Shown in pieces: positions 30,991-41,276 of a DNA stretch of 41,276 nucleotides. This stretch comes from Acidobacteria bacterium RIFCSPLOWO2_12_FULL_68_19. GTDB taxonomy: Bacteria > Acidobacteriota > Vicinamibacteria > Vicinamibacterales > UBA2999. The notes below the pieces were generated by a model that saw nothing but the letters and a program-made list of their open reading frames with translations, ran no database searches and was not told where the DNA came from. Both the position numbers and the translations under genes were made by a program. The stretch is from positions 1 to 41,276 of the forward strand of contig MELF01000045.1 in the NCBI GenBank assembly GCA_001767525.1, in the 5' to 3' direction. Positions within the stretch are counted from its first letter, which is position 1; each line of letters opens with the position of its first letter.

Positions 30991-32374
30991 GTATAGGCTC
31001 CTGGTGCGGCGCCGACGGCCGGATCACGATCCGGTTGCCGTCCACGCGCGTCACGAGAATGGGGGTCCCGGCCTCGATGAAGCCGCCGTCCGAAACGACA
31101 TCGACACGAGCGGCGTCGATCTCCGCAATACCGGCCGGCCGCAGCGGCGAGAGGGCCGTGCCTGTTCGTCCCAGCCACTGGCGGTCGCGCGCCGGCGCCG
31201 AGACGTAGCCGAGGTCGGCCTGCATCCCGGTCTCGAGCACGAGGCGCCGGCCGAACGGCAGCCGCGGCAGCATTCGAACCAATGCGAGGGCGCCAGCCAA
31301 CGCCAGCAGGATCGAGAAGGCGACGCGCCCGAGCGCGCCCATGATCGCGTTCATGGTGGCGCCGGCGCCGACGAGGGTCATCCCGAGTCCGGCCACGAGT
31401 ACGACAATCCCGCTCACGCCTGCCACCGTGAAGCCCGGAATCACGAACACCTCGACTGCGAGCAGAATCATGCCGAGCGACACGAGCAGCAATTCCTCCC
31501 AGCCCGCCAGCTGAACGATCCAGTGGCCCCAGAAGAAAAGCCCGAGCGAGAGGAGACCCACCGTCCCCGGTAGGGCGAAGCCGGGCGTCCGGATCTCCAC
31601 GAGCAGCCCCAGCAGCCCCACCGTCATCAGCAGGGAGCTCACGACCGGGTTGGTGAGGAAACGTACGAGCGTTTCGGCCCAGGTCTGCGAGGCGATCCGC
31701 ACCTCCGCGTCTAACACCCCAGCGGCTGCGAGCGCGGCCTCCAGCGTGTCCGCGCTGAAATCGGCCACCTTGAGCTCGAGCGCCTGAGACGTCGTGAGCG
31801 TGAGCAATTTGCCTTTCTCAATCACGCCCGCGATCTCCACGTCGGCGTCGACCATCGCCTCGGCAATGGCGGGCGGCCGATTCCGTGTCTCGGCTGTCGC
31901 CCGGAACTCCGAGCGCACGTAGGAGACCGACTTCTCGTCGGCCGGCTGCGCCTGGCCGCTCCCCCCGCCCACGACCGGCGCGGCCGCGCCGATCGTGCCG
32001 CCGGTCGTCATGATCAGCGTGTCGCAGGCAAGCGCGATGAGCGCGCCGGCGGAAATCGCGCGCTGGTTGACGAAGGCGATCGTCTTGACCGGCGAGGTCA
32101 GCAGCGCGTCGCGCATCGCCACGGCGGCATCGACCCGGCCGCCGAACGTGTTGATGTCGAGCAGCACCGCCGCGGCGCCCGCTTCCTGCGCCTCGCGGAT
32201 CGTGCGCGACAGGAAGGGCGCGAGGCCGAGGTCAATCATCCCCTCGATGGGGATGGCATAGACGACCGGCGCGGACGATTGACCGCGGACGTGGCGTACA
32301 CCCGTGAGGCCGGACCCGACGAGCAGGGCTGTTGCCGCAAGGGCCAGAATCGCGCCTCGATGCCTGGTGCGCAC
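30983..32374 (-). CDS. NfeD-family membrane serine protease (ClpP-class)
   Basis: 463 residues. A signal peptide is followed by a periplasmic ClpP/Clp-like serine protease domain (about 36-235). The nucleophile is Ser108 in [18 protein letters not shown], and a lysine in PADEKSVSY (about Lys147) is the general base; [13 protein letters not shown] is the oxyanion loop. Four to five transmembrane helices (about 250-380) and a C-terminal OB-fold NfeD domain complete the long NfeD1b-type architecture that pairs with flotillins. The start is GTG at 32374, exactly where a transcript from the upstream -10 would begin, so it is probably leaderless. It overlaps floA by 8 nt. Confidence 0.92.
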   Translation of the reverse strand: MRTRHRGAILALAATALLVGSGLTGVRHVRGQSSAPVVYAIPIEGMIDLGLAPFLSRTIREAQEAGAAAVLLDINTFGGRVDAAVAMRDALLTSPVKTIAFVNQRAISAGALIALACDTLIMTTGGTIGAAAPVVGGGSGQAQPADEKSVSYVRSEFRATAETRNRPPAIAEAMVDADVEIAGVIEKGKLLTLTTSQALELKVADFSADTLEAALAAAGVLDAEVRIASQTWAETLVRFLTNPVVSSLLMTVGLLGLLVEIRTPGFALPGTVGLLSLGLFFWGHWIVQLAGWEELLLVSLGMILLAVEVFVIPGFTVAGVSGIVVLVAGLGMTLVGAGATMNAIMGALGRVAFSILLALAGALALVRMLPRLPFGRRLVLETGMQADLGYVSAPARDRQWLGRTGTALSPLRPAGIAEIDAARVDVVSDGGFIEAGTPILVTRVDGNRIVIRPSAPHQEPIHD

Positions 32375-32381
32375 ATGTCAC

Positions 32382-32425
32382 AGCATACGGGCGATGGCGG
32401 CAACCGTGATGTTCCAAACCGCACA
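32382..32425 (-). promoter_or_regulatory. CRP-like palindrome plus -10, toward NfeD-FloA
   Basis: Minus strand TGTGCGGTTTGGAACA (32425-32410), then 22 nt, then TATGCT (32387-32382). The GTG of the NfeD gene is at 32374, about 7 nt past the hexamer. Confidence 0.5.
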
Positions 32426-32789
32426 CCGCGTGCGGCCGGGCCCCTTAGTATGGCGCGAGCTATCGGCGTGCGCTCCTCTGCGTTGCCCGCGCGCGCCCAC
32501 CGCGCGAGACGGAAGTTCGTCTGGCGCTTTACCACAGCCAAGGCGCGGCGGACCTTTCGTTGTAGTCGGGGAGAAGCGCTATCCCTCCTTACCAGAGTGA
32601 TACCTCCACTGTGATTCTGTCCAGTTCGTGGGTCACTCGATGCTTCGAGCTGCGGCGTTAATCTTGAGGGAGCGGTCCGCGAGGAAATGACGGCCAGCCC
32701 AGGTTACATAGAATCAACGACTTACCGTGTGGAAGTTCGATAGCGCGAATTGGCCGTTCTGTACGCCGTTGCAGATCAGTGCGGAATTC
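32426..32789. other. Intergenic region, no assignable gene
   Basis: About 360 bp between the NfeD promoter and the tRNA. Slightly lower GC than the surroundings. No frame with a convincing start or family. Confidence 0.5.
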
Positions 32790-32865
32790 TGGAGCCGGCG
32801 GTCGGACTTGAACCGACGACCTGTCGATTACGAATCGACTGCTCTACCAACTGAGCTACGCCGGC
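32790..32865 (-). tRNA. tRNA-Thr (anticodon CGT)
   Basis: Full cloverleaf, 76 nt including encoded CCA. The acceptor stem GCCGGCG pairs with CGCCGGC. The D arm is GCTC-AGTTGGTA-GAGC, the anticodon arm GTCGA-TTCGTAA-TCGAC with CGT at positions 34-36, the variable loop AGGTC, and the T arm GTCGG-TTCGAGT-CCGAC. The discriminator is T, followed by CCA. Confidence 0.96.
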
Positions 32866-32957
32866 AAGGCGTGAATGCTCATCGTAGCAGATCCGGGATC
32901 GGGAACCCGGACGACGGACCTCGCACCTGCCGATCCCCGGGTCCTCGCCCCGCGGCG

Positions 32958-33182
32958 TCAGTGTCCGTCGTGCAGGTTGCGCACGTAGTGCGACCGCGAC
33001 TCGATCTCGGTGAGCTTGGTCGCGGCGTACACCGACGCCTCCGCCAGCAGCTTCCGCGCGGCGTCGTCGTGCCGCGCGCGCAGCGCGTCGGGGTCGTGCC
33101 CCTGCCTGCGCAGGTACTCGTCGATCAGCCGTCGTTCGAGCTCGGCGAGCGGTTCTTCCAGGGGCGGCACATCTGGATCCAT
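32958..33182 (-). CDS. Small helical hypothetical protein
   Basis: 74 residues, charged and predicted helical (EEPLAELERRLIDEYLRRQGHDPDALRARHDDAARKLLAEASVYA...). The ATG at 33182 begins the conserved-looking part; a longer frame upstream is unlikely. I recall similar short proteins in acidobacterial genomes but no function or name. It lies between the tRNA and the peroxiredoxin gene, same strand as both. Confidence 0.55.
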   Translation of the reverse strand: MDPDVPPLEEPLAELERRLIDEYLRRQGHDPDALRARHDDAARKLLAEASVYAATKLTEIESRSHYVRNLHDGH

Positions 33183-33293
33183 GCCCCGGATCGTATCGCA
33201 AATGGGGAAGGCGCCGGAGAGCACTGTGCGGGTCGTCCGGGTCGGTCGGTGCGTTCTGCGTGAACGACCGAGCGACCCGAACGTCCGGCCGAC

Positions 33294-33857
33294 CTATCGC
33301 GTCGCGACTTTGAGCTCGCCGAGTCTGGCCACCATGTCCTCGGCGGAGGTTTCCGGCCGTACCATCTTGTCGACGGCGGCGATACGCCCGCTCCGGTCGA
33401 TGTAGAACGTCCAGCGATTGGCCATGCCGCGCTCGTTCAGCACGCCGTACGCCTTCGCGACGGTCTTGTCGGGGTCGCTGAGCATCGGGAAGTCCGCCTC
33501 CTTCTTCTCGACGACGCGCTCGCCGAGGGTGACGGAGGTCGCCTTCGCGAACTTCAGGTTCTGCTCCAGCGGATCGACGCTTGCCATGAAGTAGGTGACG
33601 TTGTAGCGGCGGATCCGCTCGCCGTTTTCCGCCAGCGACTTGCACTCGATGGTGCACCCCTGGGTGAACGCCCTCGGGAACCAGGCCACCACTACGGCCT
33701 GCTTGCCGCGGTAGTCCGACAGCGTGTGCGTCTTGCCGTCGGTGCCCTGCAGCGTGAAGTCCGGGGCCGTGTCGCCGACCTTCAGCTCGGCCGTCCCCTG
33801 GGCCGCCACGCCCGACACCAGTATTGCGACGAGGCTCAACGTGAACAGTACGCGCAT
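33294..33857 (-). CDS. Exported peroxiredoxin (AhpC/TSA-BCP type)
   Basis: 187 residues with a signal peptide (ends at VSGVAAQG). The thioredoxin fold shows APDFTLQGTDGKTHTLSDYRGK, and the peroxidatic cysteine is in AWFPRAFTQGCTIECKSL, the Bcp/PrxQ-like GCT motif, with a second cysteine four residues on (GCTIEC). The later FYIDRSGRIAAVDKMV strand is also typical. It would detoxify peroxides in the periplasm. The ATG at 33857 follows AGGAGG. Length is normal for a secreted Prx. The reducing partner is not evident. Confidence 0.9.
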   Translation of the reverse strand: MRVLFTLSLVAILVSGVAAQGTAELKVGDTAPDFTLQGTDGKTHTLSDYRGKQAVVVAWFPRAFTQGCTIECKSLAENGERIRRYNVTYFMASVDPLEQNLKFAKATSVTLGERVVEKKEADFPMLSDPDKTVAKAYGVLNERGMANRWTFYIDRSGRIAAVDKMVRPETSAEDMVARLGELKVATR

Positions 33858-34006
33858 CAACGAACCTCCTGCCCACCCGGAGCGAAATCGAGGGCGCGCT
33901 CGCGGGTTACCGGGCCTGTAGAGGCTCGAGTATAGCGCCAGGCGGGTCCGTGCGCGAATTTTTCCCCATCCACCCAAGCCACCGAGCTACCGAGCCGCCC
34001 AGCGCC

Positions 34007-35725
34007 CTACCGGGGCCGCGGTCCGAACAGCTCGCCGTGGAGCCGCGCCCGCTCGCGGTCGATCTGCTCGGGTGTGGCGCCGAGCCGCCGCAGCACCGCC
34101 TCGGTCATCGCCAGCGCCACCTCGCCTTCGCCCGAGAACACGTGCTCGGCGCCGGCGCCGCGCAGCGTCGGCACGTCGCGCAGGTTCGCCCCGCGCGCGA
34201 AGACGTGCACCGAGGGACTCAGCTCGCGGGCGGCGCGAATCGCGTCGGAGGCGCCGCCGTCGGCGACGCTCACAATCAGCGTCGCCGCGTGCCGGATCCC
34301 GGCCATCACCAGCGTCTCCGGATCGCGAGCGTCGCCGTAGATAGCGGACCACCCCTCCTGCCGCAGCGTCCGCACCGTCTCGATGTTCAGCTCGACGATC
34401 GTCGGCTCGATGCCGTTCTCGCGGAGCAGGCGCGCCACGGTGCGCCCGGTGGGACCGTAGCCGACGACCACGGCGCGATCCTCCGGTCCGATGGACGAGG
34501 AGGCGCCGCGCTCGTCGAGCCGCGGCTCGCCCCGCGCGCGGAAGATGCGCCGGCGCGAGAGCCACCGCTCGGCAGGGCGGACGGCGCGCGCGGCCATCGG
34601 GTTGATCGCAATCGAGGCGATCGACACGGCGACGACGATGTTGGTGGCCATCTCCGGGAGCACGCGCAAGTCGCGGGCCAGCCCCGCCAGGATGAAGGAG
34701 AACTCGCCAATCTGCGCCAGCGCCGACGGCACCGTCACCACGGTATGGAGTGGGTACCGCATGAGTCCCAGGATTGCGGCCGCGACGAGCGGTTTGGCGA
34801 CCACGACGACCGCAAGTGCGGCCAGCGCCAGCCAGGGCGCCGCCAGCAGCTCCGCGGGATCGAGCAGCATGCCGATCGACACGAAGAACACGACGGCGAA
34901 CGCCTCGCGCATCGGCAGCGCCTCGGTGGCGGCGCGCAGGCTGTAGTCCGAGCGCCCCACGGTCAGGCCGGCGATGAACGCGCCCAGCGCTATCGACACG
35001 CCGAACAGCGTCGTCGAGACGACCGCAATGCCGAGCGCCAGCGTGAGCACGGTCAGCGTGAAGAGCTCGCGCGATCGGGTCACCGCCACCAGGTCGAGGA
35101 GCCGCGGGATCGCGCGCGTGCCAAGGGTCACGGCGAGCGCAATGAGGCCGCCGACCTTCAGGATCGTGAGCGCCAGGATTCCGGCGACGCCGCCGAGGGT
35201 CGCCCTGGCGCCGACGAGCGCCGGCAGCAGCACCAGCATCACGACCGTGATGACGTCTTCGACGACGAGCCAGCCGACGGCGATATGCCCGGCGGAGGTG
35301 TGGAGCTGCCGCGTGTCGGACAGGACGCGGACGAGCACGACGGTGCTCGCCACCGACAGCGTGAGGCCGAAGACGAGCGCCGAGGTCCAGCCCCACCCGT
35401 ATGCCCGGGCCGCCGCCGCGCCGAGCAGCGTGGCCGCGCCGATGCCGCCGATCGCGCCCGGCGCGGCCACGCGCCGTACGGCGAGCAGCTCGTCGACGTG
35501 CAGCTGCAGGCCGACACCGAACATCAGGAGAATCACGCCGATCTCGGCGAGCTGCTCGGCCAGCTCGGGATTGGCGATGAAGCCGGGCGTGTTCGGACCT
35601 ACGACAACGCCCGCGATGAGGTAGCCAACGAGCGGCGACAACCCGAGCCGATGCGTGAGGTACCCGAACACCAGCGCCGAGGCGAGCCCCCCGGCCAGTG
35701 TCAGGATCAGGCTGAGGTCCTGCAT
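34007..35725 (-). CDS. KefB/YbaL-type cation-proton antiporter with RCK domain
   Basis: 572-residue monovalent cation:proton antiporter-2 (CPA2) family protein. Twelve or so transmembrane helices fill residues 1-400 (RLGLSPLVGYLIAGVVVGPNTPG, GLTLSVASTVVLVRVLSD, VGWLVVEDVITVVMLVLLPAL). A TrkA-N/RCK domain follows (about 415-560: RAVVVGYGPTGRTVARLLRENG, IYGDARDPETLVMAGI, ARGANLRDV) that binds NAD(H) or similar ligands. It probably exports K+ or another cation under stress. The ATG at 35725 is the first Met of the first helix; divergent from uvrA across about 130 bp. Confidence 0.92.
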   Translation of the reverse strand: MQDLSLILTLAGGLASALVFGYLTHRLGLSPLVGYLIAGVVVGPNTPGFIANPELAEQLAEIGVILLMFGVGLQLHVDELLAVRRVAAPGAIGGIGAATLLGAAAARAYGWGWTSALVFGLTLSVASTVVLVRVLSDTRQLHTSAGHIAVGWLVVEDVITVVMLVLLPALVGARATLGGVAGILALTILKVGGLIALAVTLGTRAIPRLLDLVAVTRSRELFTLTVLTLALGIAVVSTTLFGVSIALGAFIAGLTVGRSDYSLRAATEALPMREAFAVVFFVSIGMLLDPAELLAAPWLALAALAVVVVAKPLVAAAILGLMRYPLHTVVTVPSALAQIGEFSFILAGLARDLRVLPEMATNIVVAVSIASIAINPMAARAVRPAERWLSRRRIFRARGEPRLDERGASSSIGPEDRAVVVGYGPTGRTVARLLRENGIEPTIVELNIETVRTLRQEGWSAIYGDARDPETLVMAGIRHAATLIVSVADGGASDAIRAARELSPSVHVFARGANLRDVPTLRGAGAEHVFSGEGEVALAMTEAVLRRLGATPEQIDRERARLHGELFGPRPR

Positions 35726-35857
35726 CCTCGCGCATCGTACTTGCACCTGCCCTGGTGCGGCGAAGAAAGCTGAGGCGTCGGCCGCGTCGTTGGTGCCGCC
35801 GCCCGCTGATTTCCTGTAACATGAGTTCCTTACGGCGACGACGACACAGGCAGCAGT

Positions 35858-38825
<2,968 letters not shown>

Positions 38826-38845
<20 letters not shown>

Positions 38846-39479
38846 GGACGTTCGGAATGTTCGGATCGTCGAGACGGGTCACGTGCTCCCGCGAGCCTTC
38901 TACGAACGTCCCACGCTCGCGGTCGTCGAGGATCTGCTCGGCAAGGTTCTCGTGCACCGGGCGCCGGCTGGAACGGCGGCCGGCATGATCGTCGAGGCCG
39001 AGGCGTACATCGGCGAGAGCGACCCTGCCTGCCATGCGGCGCCGGGGCCGACCCGGCGCAACGCGCCGCTCTACGGCCCGCCGGGCGTCGCGTACGTGTA
39101 CCTCAACTACGGCATTCACTACCTGGTGAACGCGGTGACCGAAGCGGAAGGCCGGCCGGCGGCGGTGCTCATTCGCGCGCTCGAGCCGGTGGACGGGGTG
39201 GCGCTGATGCGGAGGCGCCGCGCCCCGGGCGGTGGGCGCATCGGCGAGGCCGATTTGTGCCGCGGTCCCGGAAATCTGACGCGGGCGCTCGGCATCACGC
39301 TGGCGGACAACCAGCTCGACCTGGTGTCGAGCCGGCTGGTGATCGAGGACCGCGGGCACGCCGTGGGCCCCCTCGCGTGGGGACCGCGCATCGGCATCCG
39401 CGCCGGCGCCGACCGGCCGTGGCGCTGCTGGATCGCGGGCCACCTGGCCGTATCGGGTCCGCGGCGCGTGGTACGATAG
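38826..39479 (+). CDS. 3-methyladenine DNA glycosylase (Mpg/AAG type)
   Basis: 217 residues from the ATG at 38826 (215 from the ATG at 38832). The AAG fold is clear: [31 protein letters not shown] (catalytic glutamate in the ETEAY-like motif), [39 protein letters not shown] and PRIGI. It excises alkylated purines for base excision repair. The gene begins inside the uvrA reading frame and overlaps its stop by about 20 nt, so the two are likely co-expressed. The 11-nt gap to leuC suggests read-through. Confidence 0.9.
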
Positions 39480-39489
39480 AACGATTCGG

Positions 39490-40890
39490 ATGGGACACAC
39501 GCTCCTGCAGAAGGTGTGGGACCGCCACACCGTGCGTACGCTGCCGTCGGGTCAGACCCAGATCTTCATCGGCCTGCACCTGGTCCACGAAGTGACCTCG
39601 CCGCAGGCGTTCGACGCCCTGCGGGCGCGCGGATGGACGGTGGCGCGCCTCGATCGCACGTTCGCGACCGTCGATCACATCATCCCGACGCGCGAGCGAA
39701 CGCGGCCGTTCCTCGACCTGATGGCCGAGGAGATGATCGCCGCGCTCGAGCGGAACTGCCGCGACTTCGGCGTCCGCCTCGCCGGTCTCGACGACGACCG
39801 GCAGGGGATCGTGCATGTGATCGGCGCCGAGCTCGGCCTCACGCAGCCGGCGATGACGATTGCGTGCGGCGACAGCCACACGTCGACGCACGGCGCCTTC
39901 GGCGCCATCGCCTTCGGCGTCGGGACCTCCCAGGTGCGCGACGTGCTCGCCTCGCAGTGTCTGGCGCTCGAGCCGATGAAGGTGCGGCGGATCCGAGTCA
40001 CCGGAACGCTGCCGCCCGGCGTCTATGCCAAGGACGTGATCCTCACCATCATCCACCGTCTGGGCGTGGGCGGCGGCGTCGGCTACGCGTACGAGTACGC
40101 CGGCGACGCCGTCGCGCGCATGTCGATGGACGAGCGGATGACGGTCTGCAATATGTCGATCGAGGGCGGCGCGCGTGTTGGCTACGTCAACCCCGACGAG
40201 ACGACGTTCAAGTACCTCGAGGGGCGGCCGTTCGCGCCCTCCGGCCAGGCGTTCGCCCGCGCCGTGGCGTGGTGGCGATCGATGGCCTCCGATCCCGACG
40301 CGCGGTACGACGACGACGTGGAGGTCCGGGCGGCGGAGTTGACGCCGGTGGTCACCTGGGGCGTCAATCCGGGGCAGTCGGTGCCGGTGACCGGACGCGT
40401 GCCAGGGCCGAACGGAGCGGGCGGCGACGGCCGGGCGATTGCCGACGCGCTCGGCTACATGGGGCTGCGCGGCGGGGAGCCGATTGCGGGGACGAAGGTC
40501 GATGTGGCGTTCATCGGCTCGTGCACCAACTCGCGCCTGTCGGACCTGCGCGAGGCGGCGCGGATCGTCCGGGGCCGCCGCGTGGCGCCGCACGTGACGG
40601 CGCTCGTCGTGCCAGGCTCGGCGTCGGTCAAGCGCGCGGCGGAGCGCGAGGGGCTCGACGAGGTCTTCCGCGCCGCCGGCTTCGAGTGGCGATCGGCGGG
40701 CTGCTCGATGTGCCTCGGCATGAACCCCGACAAGCTGCAGGGGAGCCAGGTGTGCGCCTCCTCGTCGAACCGCAACTTCAAGGGGCGGCAGGGGAGCCCG
40801 ACCGGCCGGACGCTGCTCATGAGCCCCGCGATGGTCGCCGCGGCGGCCGTTGCCGGCGAAGTCACCGACGTGCGGTCGATGCTCGCCTGA
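39490..40890 (+). CDS. leuC: 3-isopropylmalate dehydratase large subunit
   Basis: 466 residues, normal length. It contains the aconitase-family Fe-S cysteines in [12 protein letters not shown] (about residue 345) and [12 protein letters not shown] (about 405 and 408). Substrate-site blocks include [51 protein letters not shown] and [11 protein letters not shown]. It forms a heterodimer with LeuD and isomerises 2- to 3-isopropylmalate in leucine biosynthesis. The start ATG at 39490 gives the canonical [14 protein letters not shown]-terminus. The spacer to leuD contains heptamer repeats. Confidence 0.97.
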   Translation: MGHTLLQKVWDRHTVRTLPSGQTQIFIGLHLVHEVTSPQAFDALRARGWTVARLDRTFATVDHIIPTRERTRPFLDLMAEEMIAALERNCRDFGVRLAGLDDDRQGIVHVIGAELGLTQPAMTIACGDSHTSTHGAFGAIAFGVGTSQVRDVLASQCLALEPMKVRRIRVTGTLPPGVYAKDVILTIIHRLGVGGGVGYAYEYAGDAVARMSMDERMTVCNMSIEGGARVGYVNPDETTFKYLEGRPFAPSGQAFARAVAWWRSMASDPDARYDDDVEVRAAELTPVVTWGVNPGQSVPVTGRVPGPNGAGGDGRAIADALGYMGLRGGEPIAGTKVDVAFIGSCTNSRLSDLREAARIVRGRRVAPHVTALVVPGSASVKRAAEREGLDEVFRAAGFEWRSAGCSMCLGMNPDKLQGSQVCASSSNRNFKGRQGSPTGRTLLMSPAMVAAAAVAGEVTDVRSMLA

Positions 40891-40892
40891 AG

Positions 40893-40948
40893 TTCAACAT
40901 CCAACATTCAACGCCCAATATCCAACGCCCAACACCCAACACCCAACG
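40893..40948 (+). repeat. Eight tandem heptamers between leuC and leuD
   Basis: Degenerate 7-bp repeat YYCAAYR: TTCAACA, TCCAACA, TTCAACG, CCCAATA, TCCAACG, CCCAACA, CCCAACA, CCCAACG. It fills almost the whole 61-bp spacer and leaves no normal Shine-Dalgarno before the leuD ATG. Confidence 0.9.
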
Positions 40949-40951
40949 CCT

Positions 40952-41276
40952 ATGAAGATCACACGCATCGAGGGAACGGCGCTGCCGATGCGCGGCGACG
41001 ACATCGACACCGATCGCATCATGCCCGCCCGCTACCTGCGCGCGGTGACCTTCGAGGGGCTCGAGCGGTATCTGTTCGAGGACGAGCGCGCCGGATCGGC
41101 CGCGGGCGACCGGGCCGGCGCCGTGCACCCGTTCGACAACCCGGCCTACCGGGGCGCCTCGATTCTGCTCGTCAACCGCAATTTCGGCTGCGGCTCCTCG
41201 CGCGAGCACGCCCCCCAGGCGCTCCAGCGCGGGGGCATCCGGGCCATCGTCGGCGAATCGTTCTCGGAGATCTTCT
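40952..41276 (+). CDS. leuD: 3-isopropylmalate dehydratase small subunit (cut by window end)
   Basis: First 108 residues of LeuD. The ATG at 40952 is followed by [26 protein letters not shown] (the conserved DDIDTDxIxPxR motif), [28 protein letters not shown] (the GCGSSREHA signature) and [12 protein letters not shown]. The rest lies beyond 41276. Partner of LeuC just upstream. Translation initiation must work through the heptamer-repeat spacer, perhaps by coupling to leuC. Confidence 0.95.
   Translation, partial: MKITRIEGTALPMRGDDIDTDRIMPARYLRAVTFEGLERYLFEDERAGSAAGDRAGAVHPFDNPAYRGASILLVNRNFGCGSSREHAPQALQRGGIRAIVGESFSEIF

Noticed and set aside
35700-35760. TACGAT hexamer before the antiporter gene as another member of the palindrome regulon
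   Set aside because: A -10-like hexamer is present but no palindrome half-site lies at the proper distance upstream.

Overview
The window is GC-rich chromosomal DNA from a Gram-negative-type bacterium. The best guess is an acidobacterium, perhaps a Vicinamibacteria-like soil lineage. The guess rests on the VWFA-related secreted protein, the lectin/propeller protein and the small membrane proteins, all recalled as typical of that phylum, plus the very high GC and long antisense open frames. No 16S gene is present, so the assignment is inference.

Layout. 0-1.2 kb: wreckage of a REC-PAS-GGDEF regulator joined to the tail of a glycosidase-like gene. 1.2-4.2 kb (minus): a tyrosine-phosphatase-like exported protein and a three-gene overlapping operon (kinase-fold-like lipoprotein plus two thymidylate-kinase-like proteins, one with Lys to Arg in Walker A). 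4.6-8.4 kb (plus): DUF4956 membrane protein, PLD-like protein and class A penicillin-binding protein. 8.4-12.3 kb: broken NtrC-type regulator, cardiolipin synthase, and a papain-fold-like exported protein. 12.4-14.1 kb: three tiny proteins and an AbiEii-type toxin pair. 14.1-21.4 kb: EF-hand and SYLF proteins, a lectin/propeller protein, a YtxH/lmo0937-type stress operon, and a sortase locus (LPQTA substrate, VWA protein, class D-like sortase, small membrane protein). 22.5-25.3 kb: a complete IS1-family-like element with an 18-bp perfect inverted repeat, an 8-bp target duplication, a transposase and passenger genes including a HigB/HigA-type pair. It sits inside a diadenylate-cyclase-fold sensor gene. 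25.6-32.4 kb: B12-type radical SAM protein, site-2 protease, a broken hexapeptide acetyltransferase, and an NfeD-FloA operon. 32.8 kb to the end: tRNA-Thr(CGT), exported peroxiredoxin, KefB-type antiporter, uvrA, Mpg glycosylase, leuC and the start of leuD.

The most notable observation is a repeated promoter design. Seven intergenic palindromes resembling TGTSC-N6-GSACA (the geometry of CRP sites, TGTGA-N6-TCACA, with a changed base), plus one weaker copy, each lie 20-22 bp from a TANNNT-like hexamer. That places the palindrome centre near -41.5, the class II position for a CRP/FNR-family activator. The downstream transcription units are mostly envelope genes: lipoprotein/TMPK operon, DUF4956-PLD-PBP1A, cardiolipin synthase, papain-like protein, SYLF-EF-hand, YtxH operon, sortase operon, NfeD-FloA. 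This suggests an envelope-maintenance regulon concentrated in 30 kb. The regulator itself is not in the window.

At least four genes in the accessory part are broken by frameshift or truncation, so this part is in active turnover, while 33-41 kb looks like conserved housekeeping sequence.
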